Of a DNA stretch of 64,000 nucleotides, positions 44,353 to 53,940 are shown piece after piece. Each line of letters begins with the position of its first letter. Within the stretch, counting starts at the first letter, position 1. Under the pieces are notes generated by a model. The model made no database searches, had not been told where the DNA came from, and saw nothing but the letters and a program-made list of their open reading frames with translations. The DNA lies in assembly GCF_042665075.1 (NCBI RefSeq), contig NZ_JBHTBR010000005.1, positions 682,001-746,000 on the forward strand, in the 5' to 3' direction. The position numbers were made by a program, and so were the translations under genes. This DNA comes from Hirschia litorea. GTDB taxonomy: Bacteria; Pseudomonadota; Alphaproteobacteria; Caulobacterales; Hyphomonadaceae.

Positions 44353-46305
44353 CTAATCTGTTGGATTATGTGTTTTGATGAATTTATCAATTGCAATTAA
44401 AGTGTCTAACCGAGTTTCATTCGTTGATAGCCAGTGATCGCCTCCTTTAAGTTTGATCAACTCAACACTTTTGTCAGCCTTTTTCAAAGCTTTCTGCATA
44501 ACCACACTTTGATCAATATTTACTACGGTGTCGTCTTTGCCATGAATAAGCAGTACAGGTGCTTTGAATTTATCAGCATGATTAACCGGTGAAACGTTCT
44601 CTAGCTTCTGTTTATCTATTCTTCTATCCCCAATCACACGGGTCCAATATTCAACTATAGAACTTGAGCTCGAATGCTCATTCTTCTCTGTCTTGAGTAC
44701 GCGAGGTAGATCCGATACCGGCGCGATAGCAATAACGCATTTATATAATTCAGACGTAAATGCACCCCCTGCTAAAGCAGAATAACCGCCATAACTTGCA
44801 CCAACAATGCAAACTTTATCGGGATCAGTGAACCCTGAATTAATTAGAGCTTTCAAGCCATCTGTCACATCATCTTGCATGAGACCGCCCCATTCTCCAC
44901 GGCCTTGCTTCTTAAAATTCCACCCAAATCCAGAAGAACCTCTAAAGTTGGGTTGCAAAACCAGATATCCTCGACTCGCAAAATACTGAGCTAGCCAATC
45001 AAAACTTAATTGATCGTAGGATTCGGGACCACCATGAGGTAGAATAATTGTAGGAATATTTGTTTTCAAATTTGGATCGGCAGGCCATGTGAGCACTGCA
45101 GGAATATTCGTACCATCTCTAGCTGGATATTCGATGGTTATTGATTCAGCGACCCATTCAGCCGGAATAATACGAGAATTGCCTAATTTTTTAAGAGACT
45201 TATCTGCATTATTGTACAGATAAAAGTCACCCACTTCCTTCCCACCCATTATTTTTAAGATGATCTTTGACCAATCTTTTGACCAAGACTCGATACTTAA
45301 AGAATACTCTTCGTAATTGCCTAAAAGCTCTTGAACAGACTCATTTATCGTTTCATCAAAAAATGCATAACTCGGGCGCATTCCCGAATATCTTACTCCA
45401 AATATTTTGTTGTTTGAGTCAGATAAAACACCGTCTATTTCGGCATTTTCTTTCGCGAGGATTGGCGGTGAAATGCTACCATCCCAGCGAAGTTCGCGAA
45501 GAGCTTCTCCTGTACCATCTTTAACACCTGTAATAATCAAGAGTGCAGATTCGTCTGACTTTACACCAACAAGAGCGAAGGGACGGAGCGGAGAGTTCTC
45601 AACTTCATAAACTTTTTCCCAATTACCGTTTCGCTTTGTATGTATGGAATAAACATTGGATTTTTCATCAAGATCTTCTCGTGCGAGGATAAGCCCTTCT
45701 TCGTTAACGAACCAATCAATCGTATGGGATGTTCCACGTTCAAATTTAGATGCTTTTCCGGTTTTGGGGTCCACAGACAACAAGTTGTAGGGGATTCTTT
45801 CAGAATATCTGTCACCTATGTAGGCTGGCATTAAAAGACGTTCTTTTGAGGGAACGAAGCCAACGATCCTACCTAACCCACTTTGACCAGGATAAAGTGT
45901 TTTATCTCGGCGTAATAGCTGAACAACTTTATTTTTGCGAGTATCGAAAGAAAAAGAAGCTCCGAACTCTATTTTTCCTTGGAATCCAAATAGTCTAGTT
46001 GTTTCCGAAGCGGTTAGGGCAGCGTACTGATCATTTATAAAATCAACGCCACGTGCCTTTACTGCTGTTGTATTTACTCCAGTAGAAGTTAGGTCGTTTA
46101 CGTTGAGTACAAAAAAGGCTTCCTCATTGTCTTGGCTTTTTAGGTATCCAACTTTGTTGCCGCTAGGCGAAATGGACATGGATCTAATGATCGGAAGCTT
46201 ACCATATGTTTCCAAGGGTGGCGGCGGTGATTTATCCTGAGCGCTAGCGCTAGTACTCAAAATGAGTGCCAAAAAAACACCTGAAATTCGACGAAAATGC
46301 GACAT
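44353..46305 (-). CDS. secreted S9-family (prolyl oligopeptidase) peptidase
   Basis: Exported serine peptidase of 650 residues. A signal peptide (ending near STSASA) precedes a beta-propeller region and a C-terminal alpha/beta-hydrolase domain carrying Ser in GASYGGYSAL, Asp in HGKDDTVVN and His in GGDHWLS. It is of the acylaminoacyl-peptidase or dipeptidyl-peptidase-like type. ATG 46305 is chosen because AAGGGGAG lies upstream and the signal begins there. It sits inside the histidine cluster between hisA and hisF on the same strand, with no metabolic link. Confidence 0.93.
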   Translation of the reverse strand: MSHFRRISGVFLALILSTSASAQDKSPPPPLETYGKLPIIRSMSISPSGNKVGYLKSQDNEEAFFVLNVNDLTSTGVNTTAVKARGVDFINDQYAALTASETTRLFGFQGKIEFGASFSFDTRKNKVVQLLRRDKTLYPGQSGLGRIVGFVPSKERLLMPAYIGDRYSERIPYNLLSVDPKTGKASKFERGTSHTIDWFVNEEGLILAREDLDEKSNVYSIHTKRNGNWEKVYEVENSPLRPFALVGVKSDESALLIITGVKDGTGEALRELRWDGSISPPILAKENAEIDGVLSDSNNKIFGVRYSGMRPSYAFFDETINESVQELLGNYEEYSLSIESWSKDWSKIILKIMGGKEVGDFYLYNNADKSLKKLGNSRIIPAEWVAESITIEYPARDGTNIPAVLTWPADPNLKTNIPTIILPHGGPESYDQLSFDWLAQYFASRGYLVLQPNFRGSSGFGWNFKKQGRGEWGGLMQDDVTDGLKALINSGFTDPDKVCIVGASYGGYSALAGGAFTSELYKCVIAIAPVSDLPRVLKTEKNEHSSSSSIVEYWTRVIGDRRIDKQKLENVSPVNHADKFKAPVLLIHGKDDTVVNIDQSVVMQKALKKADKSVELIKLKGGDHWLSTNETRLDTLIAIDKFIKTHNPTD

Positions 46306-46398
46306 TGAATTGCTCCCCTTAAACAATAGTTTTGTTTACAATGCATCTAGTGATTGCATTGTAAAGTTAACACGCTGAATTGTAGGGAGAAATGAGAG

Positions 46399-47127
46399 CT
46401 AGTCTTTGGCTGCCTTTACAGCTTCTTCAGGAATAATATCACCGTCATATAAAGCGCGACCAAGTATTGTTCCGTATACTGAATTAGCACCAGTCCGTGT
46501 ACGGAGTAGTGTGATGTCTTTTACGTCTCTGACACCACCTGAAGCGATAATAGGGATATTCACAGCATCGGCTAATTGGCCTGTGAACTCTACATTTACG
46601 CCTGTTTTCGTTCCGTCGCGGCCAATATCAGTTGCGATTATGGCGCAGACTCCAGAATCTTCAAATTTTCGCGCTAAATCAACTGCAGCCATGTCTGTTG
46701 TTTCGGCCCAGCCTTCTACTGCAACCATGCCTCCGATTGCATCAATTCCGACCGCAACTTGGTTAGGAAAGGCCTTTGCAGCAGTTTTCACAAACTCAGG
46801 ATCCCTTACAGCAGCAGTACCCAGAATAACACGTGAAATACCAGCTTTTAGCCAACGCTCTATGCCAGCAATATCTCTAATGCCGCCACCCAATTGAACA
46901 GGTACTTGCGTTGCAGATAAAATTGCTTTTACGGCCTCTTCATTAGTTGAGCGACCATCAAAAGCACCGTTTAGATCAACCACGTGTAAATTACCAAATC
47001 CCATAGCTGCAAATTTTGCGGCTTGGTCTGCGGGGTCATCATTGAATTGTGTGGATTGTTTCATGTCACCTTTTATAAGGCGAACACATGCACCGTCTTT
47101 CAGGTCGATAGCTGGAAATAACTCCAT
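46399..47127 (-). CDS. hisA: phosphoribosylformimino-AICAR ribotide isomerase
   Basis: TIM-barrel isomerase of histidine synthesis, 242 residues. It has LFPAIDLKDGACVRL with the first catalytic Asp, QLGGGIRDIAGIERWL, and IIASGGVRDVKD. GGAAG upstream supports ATG 47127; ATG 47145 would overlap hisH. It follows hisH closely. Confidence 0.95.
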   Translation of the reverse strand: MELFPAIDLKDGACVRLIKGDMKQSTQFNDDPADQAAKFAAMGFGNLHVVDLNGAFDGRSTNEEAVKAILSATQVPVQLGGGIRDIAGIERWLKAGISRVILGTAAVRDPEFVKTAAKAFPNQVAVGIDAIGGMVAVEGWAETTDMAAVDLARKFEDSGVCAIIATDIGRDGTKTGVNVEFTGQLADAVNIPIIASGGVRDVKDITLLRTRTGANSVYGTILGRALYDGDIIPEEAVKAAKD

Positions 47128-47132
47128 AGGGT

Positions 47133-47774
47133 TTAAGGCTTCCATTTTAAAAAGTTGGCGAGCAATTTTTGACCTGTGGTTTGACTTTTCTCAGGGTGAA
47201 ATTGTGTGCCGAAAATATTGTCTTTCACAACTGCTGCCGTGAACGCGCCACCATAGTCTGCTGTCGCTGCAATAACGGACTTATCCTCGGGCGTGAACGC
47301 ATATGAGTGCGTGAAATAAAGGTGTGGCTGTTGCCCAAGATCATGAAAAAGAGCGTGATTGATGTGCTGAATTTCATTCCACCCCATGTGCGGGATCGCA
47401 AGCGAAGCATCGCTAGGGCAGAGCTTGTCCACACTCCCAGCAAGGAAGGACAAGCCGGGGGTCTGACCATCTTCACGGCCTAAGCTGGCAAGGAGCTGCA
47501 TACCAACACAAATGCCCATAAAAGGCTTATCACCCTGCAAAACTTTGGTTCTTAATACTTCAACGACACCGTCACGGGCATTTAGTTCTTTCATACAATC
47601 ACTAAAATGACCCACACCAGGAAGGAATATCGCGTCAGAATTTGCAATAATTTCAGGATCACATGTGATTTGAAGGCGTAAATCTATCTCAGCGAGCTTA
47701 GCTGCTTGAGCTAAAGCGCGGGATGCTGATCTAATATTGCCAGAGCCGTAATCTATAAGTGCTAGAGTTTTCAT
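47133..47774 (-). CDS. hisH: imidazole glycerol phosphate synthase glutaminase subunit
   Basis: Glutamine amidotransferase that feeds ammonia to HisF, 213 residues. The class I triad is visible: Cys in FMGICVGMQLL, then His and Glu in FGTQFHPEKSQ. It starts IDYGSGNIRSASRAL. It lies between hisB and hisA. Confidence 0.96.
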   Translation of the reverse strand: MKTLALIDYGSGNIRSASRALAQAAKLAEIDLRLQITCDPEIIANSDAIFLPGVGHFSDCMKELNARDGVVEVLRTKVLQGDKPFMGICVGMQLLASLGREDGQTPGLSFLAGSVDKLCPSDASLAIPHMGWNEIQHINHALFHDLGQQPHLYFTHSYAFTPEDKSVIAATADYGGAFTAAVVKDNIFGTQFHPEKSQTTGQKLLANFLKWKP

Positions 47775-47833
47775 AATCGCGTTCTAGCGTGACAGTATTG
47801 TATCTGTCACGCAGAATAATAGGAATTTATATC

Positions 47834-48445
47834 CTACAAGCTACCTTTCGTAGATGCAGCCTGACCTGCAAGGCGATCATCATGCTCACTTGCCATCCGC
47901 ATAGCGCGCGCTAGGCTTTTAAAACATGCCTCCGCTATATGGTGTGTGTTGACTCCGTAAAGGCATTCAACGTGTAAACAAGCCCCACAACTCATTGCAA
48001 ACGCGTGGAAAAATTCTTTGAAAAGTTCAGTGTCTACATCGCCCACTTTATCGCGGTTAAATTCTACGCGCCAGACAAGGTAAGGTCTGTTACAAAGATC
48101 AACACTCGCACGCGCTAGTGTTTCATCCATGGGAATATAGGCATGTCCGAAGCGATTTATCCCCGTAAAACCACCTGTTTTTTTTGTGAGTGCATCTTTA
48201 ATTGCGCCACCCAGCACAATGCCCACATCTTCCATTGTGTGGTGCATGTCTATGTGCAAATCACCCTTACACTTTATATCCAGATCAATCGCAGAGTGCT
48301 TCGCGAAACTTTCTAACATATGATCAAAAAAACCGATCCCAGTTGAGACTTTAGACTTTCCGGTCCCATCCATATCAACTTTGACGCTAATTTGCGTTTC
48401 TTTGGTTTCGCGTGATTTTTCAGCACGTCTTAGACTATCCGACAT
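47834..48445 (-). CDS. hisB: imidazoleglycerol-phosphate dehydratase
   Basis: Manganese-dependent dehydratase of histidine synthesis, 203 residues, monofunctional (no phosphatase domain). Metal-binding motifs are DMHHTMEDVGIVLG and NTHHIAEACFKSLARAMR. It is the first gene of the minus-strand his cluster and is divergent from the EAL-domain gene. Confidence 0.96.
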   Translation of the reverse strand: MSDSLRRAEKSRETKETQISVKVDMDGTGKSKVSTGIGFFDHMLESFAKHSAIDLDIKCKGDLHIDMHHTMEDVGIVLGGAIKDALTKKTGGFTGINRFGHAYIPMDETLARASVDLCNRPYLVWRVEFNRDKVGDVDTELFKEFFHAFAMSCGACLHVECLYGVNTHHIAEACFKSLARAMRMASEHDDRLAGQAASTKGSL

Positions 48446-48523
48446 CTAAAACTCCGGTTATCGTTAATAAAGTTATTACACCTAATTCATAGCTTAACAG
48501 ATGAGTTAGACTAATATTCTGAA

Positions 48524-48542
48524 TATGTGGTGCACACACATA
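48524..48542. promoter_or_regulatory. inverted repeat between hisB and the EAL gene
   Basis: TATGTG-gtgcaca-CACATA is a short inverted repeat centred on a GTGCAC palindrome in the divergent promoter region. The factor is unknown. Confidence 0.3.
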
Positions 48543-48594
48543 GTTTTTAGAAGGCTAAAAAGCACTTTTAAGAGCATTTATAAAGCGAGAAGTG

Positions 48595-50322
48595 ATGACG
48601 GCGAAATCTTCCGATAGCCAAAAACACATAAACCTGTCACTTCGATTAACTATCGTTAGCGTCCTTGCATCTATAGTTGCAGGAATTAGCGTGCTGGTTT
48701 TTGAGGTATTTGTTGCTGGGTTTCCATCATCAATTATCAATTTAGTCGTGTGTTCGATAGTGATCTTGACGGTAGCTGGGCTGTTAGGTCTTTTAACTTA
48801 TCGGACAATTCGACATTACCTTGTTCCTATTGACGCGCTTGCAGAAGGTATGCGTTCCATCCGACCGGGACAGGGTGATGATATAGCTGAATCAGCGATG
48901 GCCCTGTCTCCTGATTTGGGCGGTGCCGTAAAAGATATGACAAGCCGATATGATGCTGTCATTCGCAAATCATATAAGATGTCGATTTCTGATCCTTTGA
49001 CCGGCTTAGTGAATAGGGCGCAATTTCTTAAGAAAACAGAGACTTACATTCTCACCGCTGGTGAACGGGCTGTTACTGTCGTTGTAATAGATTTGGATAA
49101 ATTTAGCCGCATAAATGATAAGTTTGGTCCTATACTCGCAGATGAGTTGCTGGTGATGGTCGGCGCAAGGTTGAAAGCCTATTTAAAGGAAGCTGATTTT
49201 GTTTTACGCGGTGAGGACATTTCCAATAAATCACCAAGTATTCTCAGTCGATTATCTGCTGATACATATGCGATAGTTATCCCCTATGCTTCCCAAAAGG
49301 TAGTAGAGAAAATGGTGGAGCTTTTGCGCTTCCAACTATACAAACCTTTTACTCTTGATGGACGCTTAGTAGAGCTTACTGCAGCGTTTGCAGCTGCATC
49401 CTCGCCGCTAGATGCCACAAATGCTATTGAATTAATGAAGCAAGTAGATTTTTCCTTAAAGACATCAAAAGAGAACAAATTTTCAGGATTGCGGTTTTAC
49501 GATTCCACCATGCTGGAGTCGGCTCAACGAAACCTTACTCTTGAGGACGATATCCGTCGAGGAATTGAAAACCACGAGTTCGTCCCCGTTTATCAGCCAA
49601 AAATCGAATTAGAGACTGGAATTGTTGTAGGGGCGGAGGCTTTAGCACGTTGGCGGCGTCCTGATGGGGCAGTGGTATCTCCAGGTGTATTTGTTCCTAA
49701 AGCAGAAGAAATGGGTCTTATACCACAATTGGGCGCATTGATTTTACGAGATTCCTGCATTCAAGCGGCCAAATGGGATTTCAAAGGGCATAAACCTAGA
49801 CTTGCAGTGAATGTGTCACCGCTACAGTTTGAAGACCCGAACTTTATAGATGTTGTAAATGCGATATTGGAAGAGTCTGGATTACCACCCGAATGCCTTG
49901 AGTTAGAGCTCACAGAAACAGCTGCAGTTGATAATCCAGAACGTGTTGCGAAGATAATGAGGCCGTTGCGCGCGCGCGGAGTCCGTTTTGCGATTGATGA
50001 TTTTGGTACGGGACACTCCAATTTCGCGACGGTAACTCGTTTACCATTTGATGTGTTTAAAATCGATCAGCAATTCGTACGTGCGCACGGCACTGATCCG
50101 CATGCGCCAGCTATCATAGAGATGATACTCGCCATGGCTGAAGCTTTAGGGCAGGAGACAGTTGCTGAAGGTGTAGAAACTCAAGAACACTATGAATTTT
50201 TGCGTCGACGGGCATGTACGATTGGCCAAGGATATTTCTTTTCTCCACCTTTGCCTGCGCATGAGTTTGAAGTTTTTGTGCATCAATGGCGTGCGCCAAC
50301 GCTTACGAAAAAATTGGCTTAG
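48595..50322 (+). CDS. EAL-domain c-di-GMP phosphodiesterase with degenerate GGDEF domain
   Basis: A 575-residue protein with two N-terminal membrane helices and a HAMP-like stretch, a diguanylate-cyclase fold (about 135-310) in which the GGDEF signature is replaced by LSADTYAI, and an EAL domain (about 320-570). The EAL motifs are intact: GAEALARWRRPDG, AVNVSP, ELELTETA, AIDDFGTGHSN, KIDQQF and EGVETQEH. The protein therefore probably cleaves c-di-GMP and uses the dead GGDEF domain for regulation. The ATG at 48595 is preferred over the adjacent GTG. Confidence 0.93.
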   Translation: MTAKSSDSQKHINLSLRLTIVSVLASIVAGISVLVFEVFVAGFPSSIINLVVCSIVILTVAGLLGLLTYRTIRHYLVPIDALAEGMRSIRPGQGDDIAESAMALSPDLGGAVKDMTSRYDAVIRKSYKMSISDPLTGLVNRAQFLKKTETYILTAGERAVTVVVIDLDKFSRINDKFGPILADELLVMVGARLKAYLKEADFVLRGEDISNKSPSILSRLSADTYAIVIPYASQKVVEKMVELLRFQLYKPFTLDGRLVELTAAFAAASSPLDATNAIELMKQVDFSLKTSKENKFSGLRFYDSTMLESAQRNLTLEDDIRRGIENHEFVPVYQPKIELETGIVVGAEALARWRRPDGAVVSPGVFVPKAEEMGLIPQLGALILRDSCIQAAKWDFKGHKPRLAVNVSPLQFEDPNFIDVVNAILEESGLPPECLELELTETAAVDNPERVAKIMRPLRARGVRFAIDDFGTGHSNFATVTRLPFDVFKIDQQFVRAHGTDPHAPAIIEMILAMAEALGQETVAEGVETQEHYEFLRRRACTIGQGYFFSPPLPAHEFEVFVHQWRAPTLTKKLA

Positions 50323-50407
50323 ATCAGTTAATCTAGCTAAAAATCCTTGATCCTGCCTGATTCAAAGTCCACCTATAGGGCTAAGAATTTGAAATCAGGA
50401 GATTTAC

Positions 50408-50965
50408 ATGACACAGGACTCTTCCCCACAAAGTTGGCACAGCACCACAATTCTAGCTGTACGCAAGCCGGGTCGGGTTGTGATTATCGGTGATGGTCAA
50501 GTGTCGATGGGTAATACCGTCATGAAGGGCAATGCGCGTAAGGTTCGGCGGATTGGTGAAGGTGGTAATATTATCGCTGGGTTTGCAGGCGCAACAGCAG
50601 ATGCCTTTACACTATTTGAACGCCTAGAATTGAAATTGGAACGGTTTCCTGGCCAATTACAGCGCGCTGCAGTGGAATTGGCTAAAGATTGGCGCACAGA
50701 TAAATATCTTCAAAAACTTGAAGCATTACTGATAGTTGCAGACAAGCACACAACTTTAGTTCTCACAGGTATGGGCGATGTGTTGGAGCCTGAGCATGAT
50801 GTGGTCGCTATTGGGTCTGGTGGAAATTATGCATTGTCTGCTGCGCGGGCGATTTATGAATATGAACCAGATGCTGAGAAGTTAGGACGTAAGGCTATGG
50901 AAATTGCGGCAGAGGTATGTGTTTATACAAACAATAACTTTGTCGTGGAGAGTTTGGATGTCTGA
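50408..50965 (+). CDS. hslV: HslV protease subunit of HslUV
   Basis: Threonine protease, 185 residues with a propeptide of about 12 residues before the catalytic Thr of TTILAVR. The fold is clear from VVIIGDGQVSMGNTVMKGNARKVR (in outline) and the late GSGGNYALSAARA. CAGGAG lies before the ATG. It overlaps the following DUF2157 gene by eight bases, and hslU comes after that. Confidence 0.96.
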   Translation: MTQDSSPQSWHSTTILAVRKPGRVVIIGDGQVSMGNTVMKGNARKVRRIGEGGNIIAGFAGATADAFTLFERLELKLERFPGQLQRAAVELAKDWRTDKYLQKLEALLIVADKHTTLVLTGMGDVLEPEHDVVAIGSGGNYALSAARAIYEYEPDAEKLGRKAMEIAAEVCVYTNNNFVVESLDV

Positions 50966-52097
50966 ACGGGATGCGCTTGAAAAGGCTATTAAGGATGGAG
51001 TTTTAAGCCCCGAACAGGGTGAGAAACTACAAGGTTATTTGGCCAAGGGTGGAGACCCTTATGGTTCGGAAGATCCTGAAAATCTTAGCTTTTTAGCGTC
51101 ATTCAATGATATTTTTCTCACGTTCGGCATCATGATTTTGATGGCGGGTGCAACCTTGCTAATTGGGTGGGTGACATGGCCCATTTTGCCCAAAAGCTTG
51201 ATTGGACCCAGCATCGCACTCATCGTCGCAAGCATAGCTTGGGCGATGGCGGAGTATTTCTGCAAGCGTAGACGTCTGCTTCTGCCCTCTATGAGCTTAG
51301 CGGCTGTTTTCTCCCTGATGGTGGGGTTGGGGGTCGGTGCCATCCTAGTGAAGCTGCTCTCCGAGAATGCTGGTCAGGAGCTGCTTCGGGCTGCACAGCA
51401 AGGGGCGCAAGAAGAAGATATTCCTGGTCTTGTTTTCAAGAAATTATTTGAAACAAGTTATTCGTCGATTTTTGCAGGAGCGGTTGCTGCTCTGGTTTTT
51501 TATTTCCGGTTTAAATTGCCCTTTGCGTTGTTTTTGATCGCTATGTCTGGTGCCGCGTTATTCTATACATTCACATTTCAGAATGCAGGATTTACTGGCG
51601 TAAGTGCCAGCGCGATGTTGATTGCCGGATTGGCAACATTGGCAGTAGCGATGTTTTTTGATGCACGTGATCCAGCGCGACGCACAATTCAATCTGACAA
51701 TGCATTTTGGCTTCATCTCGCGGCTGCACCTCAAATCATGTTGGGAATGCGGTTTATGATTATGGGCGATAGCGTTTTATCCGAACAAGGTTCATCGGTG
51801 ATGATGTTGATTGGATTGCTAGGGGTTGGCGTATTGTCATTGGCGCTTAATAGACGCGCCTTGATATTCTCTGGATTGATCACATTTACATTAGTCGTTT
51901 TCTCGCTTGTTCAGAAATCAGGTCTGTCGGGTGTAGAAATGATTGCACTTCCACTGGTTATAGTTGGGGGAAGTGTTGTTTTATTGGGTGCTGGTTGGAA
52001 AACCGCACGCAATGGCGTGTTGAAGTTTATTCCTGATAGCGGTGTATGGGGCCGCTTATTTCCCCCTGAACATGTGCTTAGCGGCAAAGATAAATAA
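50958..52097 (+). CDS. DUF2157-type polytopic membrane protein
   Basis: A 379-residue protein from ATG 50958. The soluble N-terminal stretch (SERDALEKAIKDGVLSPEQ) fits DUF2157. It is followed by about ten membrane helices with a glycine-rich hydrophobic character. The function is unknown. It overlaps hslV by eight bases and ends about 11 bp before hslU, so it should be cotranscribed and translationally coupled with the heat-shock protease. The family assignment is from recalled pattern. Confidence 0.75.
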   Translation: MSERDALEKAIKDGVLSPEQGEKLQGYLAKGGDPYGSEDPENLSFLASFNDIFLTFGIMILMAGATLLIGWVTWPILPKSLIGPSIALIVASIAWAMAEYFCKRRRLLLPSMSLAAVFSLMVGLGVGAILVKLLSENAGQELLRAAQQGAQEEDIPGLVFKKLFETSYSSIFAGAVAALVFYFRFKLPFALFLIAMSGAALFYTFTFQNAGFTGVSASAMLIAGLATLAVAMFFDARDPARRTIQSDNAFWLHLAAAPQIMLGMRFMIMGDSVLSEQGSSVMMLIGLLGVGVLSLALNRRALIFSGLITFTLVVFSLVQKSGLSGVEMIALPLVIVGGSVVLLGAGWKTARNGVLKFIPDSGVWGRLFPPEHVLSGKDK

Positions 52098-52108
52098 TAA
52101 GGCCTAAA

Positions 52109-53416
52109 ATGACTGAATTTTCTCCTCGCGAAATCGTATCCGAACTTGATCGTTTTATCGTAGGGCAGGCCGATGCGAAACGCGCTGTTGCACTTGCGCT
52201 TCGCAACCGCTGGCGCCGCAAGCAATTGAGCGATGAATTGCGTGAAGAGGTTACGCCTAAGAACATATTGATGATTGGACCCACAGGGGTCGGTAAAACA
52301 GAGATTTCGCGCCGTTTAGCGAAATTGGCACAGGCTCCCTTTATTAAAGTAGAGGCAACCAAATTTACTGAAGTTGGTTATGTGGGCCGTGATGTTGAGC
52401 AAATCATCCGTGATCTTGTAGAAGCAGCGATCGCAATGGTGAAAGAAGAAAAGCGCAATGATGTCAAAGCGCGCGCCGAAAGCGCTGCTGAAGCACGTGT
52501 TATTGATGCGCTTGTTGGTGCTGATGCAAAAGAAAGTACACGCGACTCTTTTCAAGCCAAATTACGCTCTGGTGCGCTGGACGACAAAGAGATTGAAATT
52601 GATATCGCCGACAATGCCTCGCCAATGCAATCCATGGAAATTCCCGGGCAACCTGGTGCGAGTATGGGAATGCTCAATTTAGGAGATTTGTTGGGTAAAG
52701 GTTTTGGCGGTCGTACACGCAGTGTCAAAACAACGGTAAAGGATGCGTATCGTCCATTGATTGACGAAGAAAGCGACAAGCTTGTCGATCAGGACGCGGT
52801 GGTGCGCGATGCAATAAAACTTGTTGAAGAAGAGGGAATTGTATTCCTCGATGAGATCGACAAAGTGGCAGCTCGCCAAGAGCAGGGCGGTGCAGGTGTT
52901 TCGCGTGAGGGTGTCCAACGCGATTTATTGCCACTTATTGAAGGTACAACTGTTGCAACCAAACATGGTGCTGTGAAAACAGACTATATTTTGTTTATCG
53001 CATCAGGTGCTTTCCATGTTTCTAAGCCATCTGATCTTTTGCCCGAGCTACAAGGGCGTTTGCCAATTCGTGTGGAATTGCGCGGGCTTACGCATGAAGA
53101 TTTCAAACGTATTCTTACGGAACCAGAAGCAAGTTTAATCAAGCAATATGTTGCTTTGATTGGTGCGGAAGGCATGACGATTGAGTTTGATGAAAGCTCA
53201 ATTGATGCCATTGCTGAAATTGCTGTTCAGGTGAATGACACGGTAGAAAATATTGGTGCGCGCCGTTTACACACTGTGCTTGAGCGTTTGCTTGAAGAAA
53301 TCTCTTTTACTGCTCCAGACCGAAATGGTGAAAGCTTTGTAATTACTGCTGATTATGTGCGTGAAAAGGTTTCTGGTTACGCGGCGAACACTGATCTTTC
53401 GAAGTATATTTTATAA
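52109..53416 (+). CDS. hslU: HslU ATPase subunit of HslUV
   Basis: AAA+ unfoldase of 435 residues feeding HslV. It starts TEFSPREIVSELDRFIVGQ, has Walker A GPTGVGKTEIS, Walker B IVFLDEIDKVA, the I-domain between about 110 and 240, and the C-terminal ENIGARRLHTVLERLLEE segment. Same operon as hslV and DUF2157. Confidence 0.98.
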   Translation: MTEFSPREIVSELDRFIVGQADAKRAVALALRNRWRRKQLSDELREEVTPKNILMIGPTGVGKTEISRRLAKLAQAPFIKVEATKFTEVGYVGRDVEQIIRDLVEAAIAMVKEEKRNDVKARAESAAEARVIDALVGADAKESTRDSFQAKLRSGALDDKEIEIDIADNASPMQSMEIPGQPGASMGMLNLGDLLGKGFGGRTRSVKTTVKDAYRPLIDEESDKLVDQDAVVRDAIKLVEEEGIVFLDEIDKVAARQEQGGAGVSREGVQRDLLPLIEGTTVATKHGAVKTDYILFIASGAFHVSKPSDLLPELQGRLPIRVELRGLTHEDFKRILTEPEASLIKQYVALIGAEGMTIEFDESSIDAIAEIAVQVNDTVENIGARRLHTVLERLLEEISFTAPDRNGESFVITADYVREKVSGYAANTDLSKYIL

Positions 53417-53426
53417 GGTTTAGAAG

Positions 53427-53921
53427 ATGCCAACCGAAGTTTTTGAATTTAAAGCAAGTCGGTTGGGTTCATTTTTGATTACAATAGGGTCCGTTGTGTT
53501 TGCCGCAGCGGGCCTTATTTTATGGTATCAACACGATGTACCAGCTGATTTGAAATACTGGATGGCCCTGATTGGATGTGGGGCAGTCATCGTATTCTTT
53601 ATTGCTTTATACAGATTGATTTTTCTGCCTGTTATGGTGCGCGTTTCACCCGAGGGTCTATTTATTAAAAATTATGATACCACCATTCCATGGGAAGCGC
53701 TGGAAATAGCCAGATTGGTTAAGTTAGAAAATGGTGGTGAAATAGTAGAATTTATTCCCTATCAACCAGTGCATGATGTTTTATCCAATGGTAAATTTGC
53801 CCTCGGGAAAACTGCCAACCATTTTGCCAAATTACCTGATTACGCGTATTCCATGACAGGGGTTAACGGTAGCAATCAGGATTTACTGCGCGCGATATCG
53901 GTTTATATGCAGACCAGATAG
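53427..53921 (+). CDS. small membrane protein with PH-like C-terminus
   Basis: A 164-residue protein with two predicted membrane helices (about 15-35 and 45-65) and a C-terminal soluble part (VRVSPEGLFIKNYDTTIPWEALEIA). It recalls STM3941-type or other PH-like membrane proteins. It starts 11 bp after hslU, so it may be cotranscribed. I do not recognise a function. Confidence 0.65.
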   Translation: MPTEVFEFKASRLGSFLITIGSVVFAAAGLILWYQHDVPADLKYWMALIGCGAVIVFFIALYRLIFLPVMVRVSPEGLFIKNYDTTIPWEALEIARLVKLENGGEIVEFIPYQPVHDVLSNGKFALGKTANHFAKLPDYAYSMTGVNGSNQDLLRAISVYMQTR

Positions 53922-53940
53922 TTCCTCGGCGTTTGACCTT

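Noticed and set aside
46823..46838. CACGTGAAA parS half-site inside hisA
   Set aside because: The other half does not match; it is a chance half-site.
50365..50394. Possible sigma-32 promoter before hslV (CTTGATC ... CCTATAG)
   Set aside because: The spacing is about 22 bases, too long for the RpoH consensus, and the -10 part is weak.
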